Both the position numbers and the translations under genes were made by a program. Below the pieces are notes generated by a model. The model saw only the letters and a list, made by a program, of their open reading frames with translations, did not search any database and had not been told where the DNA came from. Shown here one piece after another: positions 46,776 through 56,225 of a stretch of DNA of 64,000 nt. Position 1 is the stretch's first letter. Each line of letters opens with the position of its first letter. Origin of the DNA: Fibrobacterota bacterium (lineage in GTDB: Bacteria; Fibrobacterota; Chitinivibrionia; Chitinivibrionales; Chitinispirillaceae); NCBI GenBank assembly GCA_023412475.1, contig JAEYNR010000099.1:29807-93806 (forward strand). Reading direction: 5' to 3'.

Positions 46776-47918
46776 ATGAAAAAGCATCTATTGGCAACTG
46801 CAGCTATTACCACACTCTTACTGAATACGGTAAATTCATCAGCGGTTACCATAAATGCAAAAAGTGGCAGCAGAGAAGATATCCAGTCAGCTATTGACAA
46901 TGCCCCCGAAAATGCCACAGTTGTGATTCCGGAAGGGAACTTTGATTTTAGAGGTCCAAATCTCGAAATCAAAAAAAATATTACTATCTCAGGGTCTGGA
47001 AAGAAAAAAACAGTACTTAAGCAGGCATCTGCTTTGGACTGGTTTTTCAGGGTAGTCTCTGACAGCTATTTCAGGCTGACCAATCTTGTGCTGGATGGAA
47101 GCCGCAACGGAAACGGGATCAAGATCAACAGTGACAGTCTGGAGATGAGAATCGACAACAGCACTTTCAAAAACTTCAAAAGAAGAGCCATAGAAACCAA
47201 CGGGAATATAAAAGGGGTGATAGATAATAATCAGTTTCAGGAAAACAGTGTGACCGATATAGTTATTTATGGTGATAATGATGGGGCCTGGAACAGGCCG
47301 GTAAAGCTGGGTTCTGATGATGCAATCTATGTAGAAAAAAACCAGTTCGAGCATAAGAATGTAAAAGGTGCCATCCATTCCATCTCCTCTAACCGGGGCT
47401 CAAATTACGTGTTCAGGCATAATACCATCGATGATGGCAATCTCAACACTAACCCCATCGATGCCCATGGGAACTTTTTCTATGGTCGGGGGAGTCGCAA
47501 ATATGAGATCTATGGAAATAAGATTAAATCAGGGGGAAGTTATCAGGGGATGTATATCCGTGGGGGAACCGGAGTTATTTACGATAATGAATTTATCGGC
47601 AAATTCGAATATCCAATTGTATTGGAAAATTACCGTTCATTTAAGGAGGCTTCTACCAAGTACCCGGCTCCGGATCAGATTAAAGACCTTAATATCTGGG
47701 ATAATAAGTATGAAGGTAAAGACGCAGAACCATTTATGAGAGACCGGGGGATGGTGCGTCAGCATGTCAGGAAGGACCGAGACTATTTTGTGAAGAAAAA
47801 GGCAGGATACAAACCCTACCCGTTTCCATATGAGGGTGCCGAAGATCCGGACGATGAGATCGGTCTGGTGGGCTCGCTTTTCAAGATGTTTTCAATGTTT
47901 AAGAAAAAGAATGCCTGA
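46776..47918 (+). CDS. Exported right-handed beta-helix protein
   Basis: A 380-residue exported protein with a signal peptide (LLATAAITTLLLNTVNSSA). Many short PbH1-like rungs follow, for example ATVVIPEGNFDFRGPNLEIK, then RLTNLVLDGSRNGNGIKI, KGVIDNNQFQENSVTDIVIY and VIYDNEFIGKFEYPIVLENY. The fold is that of pectate lyase-like polysaccharide lyases or carbohydrate-binding proteins; the catalytic residues cannot be assigned. A C-terminal hydrophobic segment (EIGLVGSLFKMFSMFKKKN) is odd for a soluble enzyme. A strong AAGGAGG site precedes the ATG. Confidence 0.85.
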   Translation: MKKHLLATAAITTLLLNTVNSSAVTINAKSGSREDIQSAIDNAPENATVVIPEGNFDFRGPNLEIKKNITISGSGKKKTVLKQASALDWFFRVVSDSYFRLTNLVLDGSRNGNGIKINSDSLEMRIDNSTFKNFKRRAIETNGNIKGVIDNNQFQENSVTDIVIYGDNDGAWNRPVKLGSDDAIYVEKNQFEHKNVKGAIHSISSNRGSNYVFRHNTIDDGNLNTNPIDAHGNFFYGRGSRKYEIYGNKIKSGGSYQGMYIRGGTGVIYDNEFIGKFEYPIVLENYRSFKEASTKYPAPDQIKDLNIWDNKYEGKDAEPFMRDRGMVRQHVRKDRDYFVKKKAGYKPYPFPYEGAEDPDDEIGLVGSLFKMFSMFKKKNA

Positions 47919-47994
47919 AAATCAATGCCCATATCGGGGGCCTTTCCGGGCAGGAAAATCGCATCGAATTTCGGATCTTAAATATCGGTTGATA

Positions 47995-48057
47995 AAATCC
48001 CCCGCTGGAAGTGCCCCCTTATTAAGTCTTTATTAAGGGGGAATAAAGGGATTTTTT
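47995..48057 (+). terminator. Terminator after the beta-helix gene
   Basis: Outer arms AAATCCC (47995-48001) and GGGATTT (48048-48054) enclose an inner CCCCCTTA/TAAGGGGG stem. Six T follow. Confidence 0.7.
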
Positions 48058-48160
48058 GCCACTTAGTGAGGCTAAACACTCATTAACTTTAGGTATTCCA
48101 TTTTCTTTTACTTCGCTATTCTTAATTCGTCATAAGATATTCGATATTCCCTCCCTCTCC

Positions 48161-48781
48161 TCAGTGTCTCTTGTCTATAACAACAATCTTCCTATCCCCT
48201 ATCATTGAATTGCTGACATCAAGAACCTGCGGAGAATCAAACTGTGCAACATCATCGAGAATTCGGCTCTTATACAAAACCAGCTTGCCATCTCTTTTCA
48301 ACAGATTCATTAAGGGGTTGCGGAATTCAGGAAGTATCCTGACCGACCGGGACACTATTATGTTAAAAGTACCATACAAGCTGACCGGTACCTCTTCTAT
48401 TCTTATATCTAGAAAAGAGCAGTTTGTCAGGTGTAAGACATTTACAGCCGATCTGAGGGCCTGAATCTTTTTTTTCCGGGAATCCAGCATGGTGACATAT
48501 GCATTGGAGTAAACGATTGCCAGAGGTATTCCTGGTAACCCTCCGCCAGTACCGAAATCAAGAATGGTTTTGCCGGAATAATTTACATGCTTAACCGAAA
48601 GCAGTGAATCCAGGAAGTGTTGTGTCCAGATATCTTCAGGGCTAGTCTGGCGGGAAATGAGGTTGATTTTTCTGTTCTCTTCTACGATCCAGTTGTAGTA
48701 TAGCTCAAAGCTTTTAAGCAGATCCTGGTATTTATCTGGAAATGTTTCTTTTAAAAAGTTCACAAAAGCTTCTTTTTGCAT
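48161..48781 (-). CDS. rsmG: 16S rRNA (guanine527-N7)-methyltransferase
   Basis: A 206-residue enzyme that methylates G527 of 16S rRNA with S-adenosylmethionine. Typical stretches: KINLISRQTSPEDIWTQHFLDS, the SAM loop TILDFGTGGGLPGIPLAIVY, then VTMLDSRKKKIQAL and NIIVSRSVRILPEF. Length matches the family. An AGAGGA ribosome site precedes the ATG. The usual partners mnmG, parA and parB are not in the window. Confidence 0.97.
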   Translation of the reverse strand: MQKEAFVNFLKETFPDKYQDLLKSFELYYNWIVEENRKINLISRQTSPEDIWTQHFLDSLLSVKHVNYSGKTILDFGTGGGLPGIPLAIVYSNAYVTMLDSRKKKIQALRSAVNVLHLTNCSFLDIRIEEVPVSLYGTFNIIVSRSVRILPEFRNPLMNLLKRDGKLVLYKSRILDDVAQFDSPQVLDVSNSMIGDRKIVVIDKRH

Positions 48782-49256
48782 TTATCCTCTTTTTCAGATC
48801 AAAAAAGTGCACAGTTATGTTCAGGAAAGGTTCAGGCTTGTTAAACAAATAAGTTAGTCCCGGAACCGTCCCTTTTGCTTGTATTTTGTGTTCTTAATAT
48901 AGTAGTTGAAAAACAAATGAACTGCAGAAAAATTGAAAACCGCGTAAAAAAGGAGTAAGCACGAAATTCGAAATATTTACCCTTTATGGGCAGACAGGTT
49001 TATCATGGAACAAAGATACAAGAAACCTGAAAAAGGGTCCACTCAGAAAAGAATTCAACAAAGTAACCCCGGGGCCATCCCCTGTAGTTTCATTGCCGAA
49101 TTCTTATAAAAAGCCTTTTTCTGGCAGTTTTTGATCAAACCGGAGCCACCCATTACCGGCAGAAAATGTCTACACGGAATCATTCCATTAAAGTATAATA
49201 GCCATAGGGACTTACCGCGTCCAATCAAGTGTTAGTAAAGAGGATAAACCATTTTT
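48782..49256. other. Gene-free stretch between divergent genes
   Basis: The rsmG gene and the 49257 kinase are transcribed away from each other. No further frame or structure is convincing. An AGAGGA stands about 13 bases before the kinase ATG, a long spacing. Confidence 0.5.
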
Positions 49257-50159
49257 ATGTGCGATACCATTACTTCAGACACTCCCCTTAGTCCAGATAT
49301 GTATATCGGCAGGGAAATTTCAGGAATCACATTGGTTGAGCCTCTGGGAAAGGGTGCAACAGGGCTGGTATATACAGCATACCAGAAATCTCTGAAACGC
49401 AAAGTTGCAATAAAGCTTTTTCTCAGAAAGCGGCTCTCTAATAAATTTGTGGAAAAGTTTCGCACAGAAGCAGAGACAGTAGCGGTTCTTAATCACCCTA
49501 ATATAGTCCCGGTTTATGACATGGGGGAGACTGAAGAATTTCTCTTCATAGTCATGCAGCTTATTGTCGGCAAGGATCTTCAAGCCACAATTCAGCGGCT
49601 TCGCCGTCATCCGGTCCCGTCGCTACGTATCATGCCTAAAAAAGATGCCATCAAGATAATGATTGTTATGCTTGATGCACTGGGGTATGCACACAGCCAG
49701 CAGGTCATACACCAGGATGTCAAACCGGCAAACATAATTATAGAAGAGCTGCACAAAAGGCCTTATCTGGTCGATTTTGGTATTGCAAGAACTTTTTTTA
49801 GCGAGCAGGGGGTTTCTAAAGTTGTTTCAGGTACTCCTTTGTATATGGCTCCTGAGCAGGCTGCAGGGCAGCAAACCGATGCGCGTGCAGATATCTACTC
49901 TGCAGGTATGGTGCTATATGAGACTGTTTCCGGAACAGTTCCGGTTAAAGCTCTTCAGAGTGAACAGATGGTGAAAGCAAAAATATTTGATTCCGACTCT
50001 ATTTTCCTCTGTAAACCATCGCAGCATTGCCCGGCAATAGATGGTGATTTGGAAAAAATAATATGTAAAGCAATCGCATCAGAGCCTTCGATAAGATATC
50101 AGGATTGTGCCAGTTTCAAAGAGGACCTTCTGAGCTATGTATCTGGTCTGAACGGATAA
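49257..50159 (+). CDS. Cytoplasmic Hanks-type kinase with HQD in place of HRD
   Basis: A 300-residue stand-alone Ser/Thr kinase-like protein without a membrane helix. The glycine loop is GKGATGLV (31-38), the lysine K53 (VAIKLF) and the metal motif DFG (173-175). The catalytic loop reads IHQDVKPANI: the aspartate (D154) is present but the preceding arginine is glutamine (Q153), so this is a non-RD kinase. Such enzymes usually do not depend on activation-loop phosphorylation. The next gene starts 8 bases after the stop, so both are one operon. The substrate is unknown; the neighbouring protein is a candidate. Confidence 0.93.
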   Translation: MCDTITSDTPLSPDMYIGREISGITLVEPLGKGATGLVYTAYQKSLKRKVAIKLFLRKRLSNKFVEKFRTEAETVAVLNHPNIVPVYDMGETEEFLFIVMQLIVGKDLQATIQRLRRHPVPSLRIMPKKDAIKIMIVMLDALGYAHSQQVIHQDVKPANIIIEELHKRPYLVDFGIARTFFSEQGVSKVVSGTPLYMAPEQAAGQQTDARADIYSAGMVLYETVSGTVPVKALQSEQMVKAKIFDSDSIFLCKPSQHCPAIDGDLEKIICKAIASEPSIRYQDCASFKEDLLSYVSGLNG

Positions 50160-50167
50160 ATTATCTT

Positions 50168-52249
50168 ATGAAAAAGGTGCATAACAAAATAACACAGAGC
50201 CAGGCTGATCTGCTTGCCCGCCTTTTCAATGTTACAATGAACAGTGCATTGCTTTACAATGCCAGTCATCCCACGACACTGAAAAACACTCTTTCCTTGC
50301 ATAAAGAACTTTCAGGCATGCTATGTCAATATGGGACTGTTTCTCTCATTGTTAACCGCGACAGCCTCTTTGTAGAGGAATGGCCTGTAGCTGATACGAT
50401 CAATCCCCGCAGACTGGTTCAGCAGTTTACCCGGATAGGAATCTTTTCGGTCACTTTTTATAAAGCTTTGAGTGCTGAAGAACTGCAATTCTTTATCAAT
50501 ATTTCGGCTGACAGAGGAAACAATATCTCAGCCAAACAGATAGAAATATATTTGCAGAATAAAAAGATTAATAACATAAGAATTAACTATGTCCGGTTTG
50601 GAAAAGTTTTCTCTTCCGGGAACACTGGTTCCACCGATGTGCAAAGACCCGGTTCTCCGGTAAAAGGAAGTGATGAATTTGCCAGCAAAAAGCAGAAGTT
50701 GAAGGATATCCTGTCTGCAGCAATTGATGATAAGACTTCATCCGGGAACGAGCTGATGTTTTTCAATGATCTTAGAAATCAAATGCAGAATGCAGAGCCT
50801 GTTACTCTGAACACAATGCTGGATACTCTGAATGAAATCGGGACGACTCTGGCAGAAGCGGTAGAGACCAGCAAAATTAACGGTAATTATAACATCTCTG
50901 CAGACAGAGTAGCTTTGCAACTGAATGAACTTACCTGTCAAACTGTGTTGAAACTGATAAAGCAGGAGTATGGACAAGGAGCAATACCTGTGAAACGGCT
51001 TGCTCAGATTATCCTCAGACTGCTTCCTGACCTGAATGACCTGCGGAGACTGCTGCCCGGAATTAAAACACTGCTGATAGAGGAGGGCATGACTCTTGCC
51101 GATTATCTTAAGTTGATAAAAATGCTCAATGTTGAGATTGACAGTGAATCCCTGGCAGACTCCCTGGGCAGTGCTGCAGAAAAAATCGGACTCTCAATTA
51201 ATGAGATTATTGATACATTCAAAAACGAACCGGATGATGCAGCAAAACTGATTTTGCTGGCCTCTGAAATACGGCAGGGAAATCAGACCGATGATCTTCA
51301 GTTATCAAGTTTTCTGACTGAATATATCGAAAAAACCAGCAAGGCACTTACCTCTCAGTCTGAAAAGATCGATGGGCAGGGTGCAGAAACTTTACGCAAA
51401 ATATTATCACGGGTAGAGGAAGAAATTGTTGGTAAACTACACGAATGCGGTGTCCATTCAAAAGTCCTTAACCAGGTAAAAAGACAACTCTCCGAAAATT
51501 TCGAGACCGCTTTTGATTCTGCGGCTAAAGACTGGATACTGTCGGTTTGCACCGGCAGCCAGACTAAAAATGCAACGGAACTCTTTAATAGAATTTCCGG
51601 TTTCTTTGAACATCAGTCGCAGCTTTCAAGAATTCAGAATGCACTTTCGGAATCTTTGACCTCCAGTGGTTTCAACTCTGATAAAATCAATAAAATTCTA
51701 TCTCAGTTAATCTGTAAAGATGAAGGGCAAAATCAGGAAATTATACTGCCATCAAATGCACTTACTGGTAATAATATGATCTTTCTTCTTAACAGGGAGA
51801 TCAATCAACATAAGCGATACGGTACTTTATTTTCTACCATTGTATATACGGTCGAGCAATTAAGGGTTGGTAAAATCTTGAAAAAAGTAAACGGAGGAGA
51901 TAAGAAGATACTGGTGCCGCAGCTTTTCCAAATTATAAAAAAACACCTGCGGGAGACTGATTTGCTGGGAACGATTGGTATGCCTGATGTTCATAGCCTC
52001 TTCTCTATCATGACCATGACTGGTTATGAAGGGGCGGAGATTGTAAGGGGCAGGGTAAAAAAGAGTCTGGAGAAGAAAAAATTCAATCTAAATGGAACTC
52101 AGGTCAGTATCGAGGTAGCTATCTCAATCACTGTGCCTCAAAAACAGTACGTTAAAGATTTGCGTACTTACCTGAATACGGTAAGATTAAATCACCAGGA
52201 TGCAACTGCTGTTCTTCCAGAAGATAAAAAAGAATTGGAGCAACAATAA
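50168..52249 (+). CDS. Large signalling-like protein with degenerate GGDEF-type C-terminus
   Basis: A 693-residue protein; the start MKKVHNKITQSQADLLARLF is chosen because the longer frame overlaps the kinase. The N-terminal 180 residues are mixed alpha/beta (ALLYNASHPTTLKNTLSLHK), similar to domains in HEAT-type regulatory proteins, and the middle is helical. From about residue 538 the order of elements (NREINQHKRYGTLFSTIVYT, LRETDLLGTIGMPDVHSLFS, GAEIVRGRVKKSLEKKKF) follows a diguanylate-cyclase fold. The GG(D/E)EF loop is absent, being GMPDVHSLF instead, so it is probably catalytically dead. It may be a target of the upstream kinase. Confidence 0.72.
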   Translation: MKKVHNKITQSQADLLARLFNVTMNSALLYNASHPTTLKNTLSLHKELSGMLCQYGTVSLIVNRDSLFVEEWPVADTINPRRLVQQFTRIGIFSVTFYKALSAEELQFFINISADRGNNISAKQIEIYLQNKKINNIRINYVRFGKVFSSGNTGSTDVQRPGSPVKGSDEFASKKQKLKDILSAAIDDKTSSGNELMFFNDLRNQMQNAEPVTLNTMLDTLNEIGTTLAEAVETSKINGNYNISADRVALQLNELTCQTVLKLIKQEYGQGAIPVKRLAQIILRLLPDLNDLRRLLPGIKTLLIEEGMTLADYLKLIKMLNVEIDSESLADSLGSAAEKIGLSINEIIDTFKNEPDDAAKLILLASEIRQGNQTDDLQLSSFLTEYIEKTSKALTSQSEKIDGQGAETLRKILSRVEEEIVGKLHECGVHSKVLNQVKRQLSENFETAFDSAAKDWILSVCTGSQTKNATELFNRISGFFEHQSQLSRIQNALSESLTSSGFNSDKINKILSQLICKDEGQNQEIILPSNALTGNNMIFLLNREINQHKRYGTLFSTIVYTVEQLRVGKILKKVNGGDKKILVPQLFQIIKKHLRETDLLGTIGMPDVHSLFSIMTMTGYEGAEIVRGRVKKSLEKKKFNLNGTQVSIEVAISITVPQKQYVKDLRTYLNTVRLNHQDATAVLPEDKKELEQQ

Positions 52250-52371
52250 AAGCCAGTAGTGGGGAAACAAAGAACTTTTAACAGCAATTATATTTAGCTG
52301 ATACTTGGTTCCGGATGCAGCAATGAACTATTCATCTTATTAGAACTGCCAAAAGGAGAAATAAAGAAAGA

Positions 52372-52773
52372 ATGATTGCGCGATTGATACTACTCTTTAC
52401 CGTGTTGCCATTGATCGAATTAGTCATTCTGATTGAAATTGGAAAGCATATCGGAGCTTTTAGCACTGTGTTGGTTGTCATTGGAGCTGCTATCGTCGGT
52501 GCCAGCCTTGCAAAGGTTCAGGGGATTAACACCATTAGACGAATTCAGAAGAGTCTTTCTGAAGGCAGAATACCGGCAGAAGAGCTTCTCGATGGATTTC
52601 TGATTTTCATTGCTGGATTATTACTGATAGCTCCCGGTTTTTTAACCGACATTTCCGGCTTTCTGTTATTGATCCCTTTTAGTCGCAACAGGATTAAACT
52701 TTGGGTAAAAAGAAAGATGCAGCAATGGATCAACCGGGGCGGTGGACCGGTAAATTTCAAGATCGGTTTCTGA
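52372..52773 (+). CDS. fxsA: FxsA family membrane protein
   Basis: A 133-residue inner-membrane protein with the FxsA motif at the N-terminus (MIARLILLFTVLPLIELVIL, EIGKHIG) and four hydrophobic segments, the last near DISGFLLLIPFSRNRIK. Family members block exclusion of phage T7 by the F plasmid when overexpressed in E. coli; the normal role is unknown. AAAAGGAG precedes the ATG. It is 120 bases after the preceding gene and 90 before the dynamin-like gene. Confidence 0.93.
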   Translation: MIARLILLFTVLPLIELVILIEIGKHIGAFSTVLVVIGAAIVGASLAKVQGINTIRRIQKSLSEGRIPAEELLDGFLIFIAGLLLIAPGFLTDISGFLLLIPFSRNRIKLWVKRKMQQWINRGGGPVNFKIGF

Positions 52774-52859
52774 TTGGTTAACATATGTACCATTTGGATA
52801 AGGCATTTTATTGCATCAAAGTTATTTTAGTAGAGCTGTTCTTATTGTAGAAGAATGTC

Positions 52860-54686
52860 ATGAATATAAACAAGTCGTCCGTAAAAGCAGAGATAAACAA
52901 AGTTTCTCCGGATGTTTCAACTGCTGAAACAAGGGTCAAAGAGCCGCTCTCGATTGATGAGCTGGTTGACAGTGCATTGGCTCAATGTGAAGGACTTCCG
53001 CATTACTGCAATCAATATGTTGCTCAGATAAAGGAGCTGCGTAACCGGCTGTCTACAGGGCAGCTTCATCTGGCGGTACTGGGCCAGTTCAACCGGGGGA
53101 AAAGCACGTTTATTAATGCATTGATAAGACACAAGGTACTACCCACCTCAGTTCTGCCTGTTACATCCGTTCCCACTTTCATCTCTTATGATGAGACCTT
53201 GAGTTGTAAAGTAAGATTTCTGAAAGATAAACCGGACCTGGTTGTTAAACAATCAATTGAGAACATAACTGCTACACTGTCCAAATATGTGGCAGAAGAG
53301 AATAACCCCAGCAATCAGTTCTGTGTTAAAGATGTCCATATTGGATGTCCAGGTACCATTTTGCAGAATGGTACTATGCTTATTGATACTCCGGGATTTG
53401 GCTCTACCTATGTACACAATACACGTACTGCACTTGACACGCTGGTCGATTGTGATGCAGCACTATTTTTACTGAGTGCTGATCCGCCGATGACTCAGAC
53501 TGAAATTGAATTTCTCAAACAGGTGCAGCAGTATGTTCCCCGTATTTTTTTCATTCTCAACAAAATCGATCTTCTACGGGGTAAAGATATCGATAAAGTC
53601 GACCTCTTTATCCGTCAGATGCTTACAAGTCATCTGGGGTATTCTACGGATGTAAAACTGTTCCATGTGTGTGCTGCTGAGGCAGAAAATGCATCTCAAA
53701 ATGCTAAGGATGACTCTGATCTGAGCGCCGGTAATATGGAGCAGATAAAAACAGAGATTCTGGAGTTCATGGTCAGGGAGAAATATTTCACACTCTCTCA
53801 GGCTCTCAATGACAAACTTAAAGATGCTTTTGAAGGGATAATATCCTCTTTGCAAAAAGATGCAGATGAGAAAAAATCACCCATTGAGAGGCTTCAAAAG
53901 GAAAGGGATGAACTCTCCGCCCGGTTTGATGAAATCAAACAAAAAATGGAGAAAGACCTGAAGCTTATTCAAATCGAAAAAGAGGCTGTTATTAAATACA
54001 TCAACGATAAATTATCCTCATTTAAGGAGCAGATTGAAAAGCAGGTATTTGCTCATCTGGACAATCTGCTTGTCAATTCTTCAGGTGGACTCTCCTGGAT
54101 ACCGGGACTGGCAGCTGCAATAGGAGCTTATATCACCGACAGCTTCACTAATCTCTATCTGACCATGATCGCACATGTGAATAAACCGGTACGTAAGGCC
54201 GCTTTACTTCATAGCAAAGAATACAGTGCCATAGACGATTCTGTGCAGGAGTTTGTATCTGGTGCAAATCGCAAATCTTTTCTGCTAGAAAAACTGGAAA
54301 ACATGGAAATTGCCATGGAAGAGTCCTGGAAAGCCGGGAATGTGGCACAAAAGCTGGTTACCAGATTCGGCTGGAGCGATCATCTCAGAAATCGACAGTC
54401 AAAAGCCAGGCGTATCCATCAGAAGTGGGATGAGGCAGTTAATGTGTCAATTGCTGCTGATTTTGATTCCCTGGAGGCTCATCTTAAAGAGATTGTCGAT
54501 GGAGTCTTTGAAAAAATAAAATCTCTTCTGTCAGAAGAGTATTTTTTCCTTTCACATGATTTGGACAGTATCGTGGAAAAAAAGGAAAAGGCAATAAAGG
54601 AAAGGCTTAATAGTAATGACAATTCAATTGAACCACTGGAAAAGATGGCTAAAGTTTTTTTAAAGCTTAAAGACGAACTCGTGTGA
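52860..54686 (+). CDS. Bacterial dynamin-like GTPase
   Basis: A 608-residue large GTPase. G1 is GQFNRGKST (75-83), G2 T102 in PVTSVPT, G3 DTPG (176-179) and G4 NKID (234-237). A helical stalk follows, with long charged helices near 330-400 (IERLQKERDELSARFDEIKQ). A hydrophobic patch near 412-440 (LSWIPGLAAAIGAYITDSF) could be the membrane-inserting paddle. Dynamin-like proteins shape or fuse membranes and take part in stress or phage response. It may act with FxsA next to it. Confidence 0.93.
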   Translation: MNINKSSVKAEINKVSPDVSTAETRVKEPLSIDELVDSALAQCEGLPHYCNQYVAQIKELRNRLSTGQLHLAVLGQFNRGKSTFINALIRHKVLPTSVLPVTSVPTFISYDETLSCKVRFLKDKPDLVVKQSIENITATLSKYVAEENNPSNQFCVKDVHIGCPGTILQNGTMLIDTPGFGSTYVHNTRTALDTLVDCDAALFLLSADPPMTQTEIEFLKQVQQYVPRIFFILNKIDLLRGKDIDKVDLFIRQMLTSHLGYSTDVKLFHVCAAEAENASQNAKDDSDLSAGNMEQIKTEILEFMVREKYFTLSQALNDKLKDAFEGIISSLQKDADEKKSPIERLQKERDELSARFDEIKQKMEKDLKLIQIEKEAVIKYINDKLSSFKEQIEKQVFAHLDNLLVNSSGGLSWIPGLAAAIGAYITDSFTNLYLTMIAHVNKPVRKAALLHSKEYSAIDDSVQEFVSGANRKSFLLEKLENMEIAMEESWKAGNVAQKLVTRFGWSDHLRNRQSKARRIHQKWDEAVNVSIAADFDSLEAHLKEIVDGVFEKIKSLLSEEYFFLSHDLDSIVEKKEKAIKERLNSNDNSIEPLEKMAKVFLKLKDELV

Positions 54687-55114
54687 CTACTAATCTCACT
54701 TGCGATTGTTAAAAATAGTTAGAATACAATTCGTAGCGAAATCTGTTACACCAATAAACGATAACCAAGTTGTTTTTTTGTAAGACTTTTTATAAGATAT
54801 CAAAAACTCTAGCGATAACCTTCCTTGAAGCTTAAACTCTCCCTCTCATAACATATAATCTCTTATCATTAAATCTGTTAGCAATGAACCTTTTTATACC
54901 TAAATTGTCCCAACTAGGTTATAATTTAAAAAAATACCCGTTGTATGGTATAGCATTATAATAACCGCTTACATAAAATTTTTCATAAGGAAATGGTGGA
55001 GAGGTTAGTGTTGCATAAATTCGTACTACAAACGACAAATTGCTAAAACTTCTTGAAAACGTGAATATCAGCTAATAATAAAACTAATGATCATATAACA
55101 GAATTGGTTCAATC
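54687..55114. other. AT-rich gene-free stretch
   Basis: About 430 bases, with no convincing frame. It separates the core genes from the glycan-decoration pair. No clear terminator was found after the dynamin gene. Confidence 0.5.
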
Positions 55115-55209
55115 ATGACACAAAAAAGCAGTAGTGTATTTAAAGATCTTTATAACAGGCCTGTGACTCCCCTCTTGAATACGGGGCTGGAAGTTTTGTC
55201 GATCCGGAT

Positions 55210-56202
55210 GTGGTGGTTGACTCGCCCGAAAAAATACATATCGGCTCAAATACTATTATTCGGAAAGGTGTAGTTCGCAGGCCTGAAACTGGAGAAATTG
55301 TTATCGGTAATAATTGTGTGATAAATCATTATAGCGTTTTTCATGGGAAAGGTGGTATTTACATAGGTGATTGGTGCATTATTGGACCTCATTGTGGCTT
55401 CTATGCACAGAACCATAGTTATGATCGATTTGATATACCTATCACAAAACAGCCTAATAGTGGTAAAGGTATATATCTGATGGGGGATAATTGGATCGGG
55501 AGCCATAGTGTTATCAGTGATGATGTTACTCTTGGTAAGGGGACGGTAATTGGGGCAAATTCCACTGTAACCAGATCTATACCTATGGCAACAGTGGCAG
55601 TAGGATCACCGGCAAGAGTTATAAAAAACCGTTTTGAAGAGAACTATGTTTTTCAACATCGGGAACGGGCATCGCATATTGGTATGCCAGTGGATATTAG
55701 TAATTATGTGCAGGAACGGGGCAAGTTAATTTCTTCTCTGATTGATTCTGACGATGTGGTACTCGATATTGGATGTGGTGAAGGAATAATAACATCTATG
55801 ATTGCAGAAAAGGCTTTTGATACAACTGGTTGTGACTATAGCAATGATACAGTAAAAGAAGCCAAAAACAGATACCCAAATGTGAAATTTATGCAATCGA
55901 ATGTGACATCACTGAAGTTTGATGATAATCACTTTGCGAAGGTAAATTTTACAGAAGTTGCAGAACACCTGTTACCGATTCAACTGGAAAATGCACTGAA
56001 GGAAATTGCCAGAGTACTTCGATTTGATGGGCTTTTATTCGTTACAACGCCTCTTACTGGGGCTGGACAAAAGACATCATGTTATGCTCATATATATGAA
56101 TACTCATTACCTGAAATTACAGCATTGCTTGGCACTTATTTCAGTGAAGTTAGCTTTGTGAACCCGATATTCGGATTAATTTTGGCAAAGAATAAAAAAT
56201 AA
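55210..56202 (+). CDS. Hexapeptide acyltransferase - methyltransferase fusion
   Basis: A 330-residue two-domain protein. Residues 1-150 have hexapeptide-repeat rungs of a left-handed beta helix (PEKIHIGSNTIIRKG, CVINHYSVFHGKGGIYIGDW, NSTVTRSIPMATVAVGSPAR), typical of acetyltransferases that modify sugars. Residues about 175-330 form a SAM methyltransferase, with VLDIGCGEG (184-192), then GCDYSNDTV and EIARVLRFDGLLFVTTPL. The listed GTG start is the first in-frame start. The same frame is open back to 55156, coding EYGAGSFVDPDVVV, and a second frame from the ATG at 55115 (MTQKSSSVFKDLYN) probably holds the true N-terminus, so a one-base frameshift is likely. The radical SAM fusion follows after 23 bases. 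Confidence 0.8.
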   Translation: MVVDSPEKIHIGSNTIIRKGVVRRPETGEIVIGNNCVINHYSVFHGKGGIYIGDWCIIGPHCGFYAQNHSYDRFDIPITKQPNSGKGIYLMGDNWIGSHSVISDDVTLGKGTVIGANSTVTRSIPMATVAVGSPARVIKNRFEENYVFQHRERASHIGMPVDISNYVQERGKLISSLIDSDDVVLDIGCGEGIITSMIAEKAFDTTGCDYSNDTVKEAKNRYPNVKFMQSNVTSLKFDDNHFAKVNFTEVAEHLLPIQLENALKEIARVLRFDGLLFVTTPLTGAGQKTSCYAHIYEYSLPEITALLGTYFSEVSFVNPIFGLILAKNKK

Positions 56203-56225
56203 TAGATACTTACGAAAGGTTAAAT

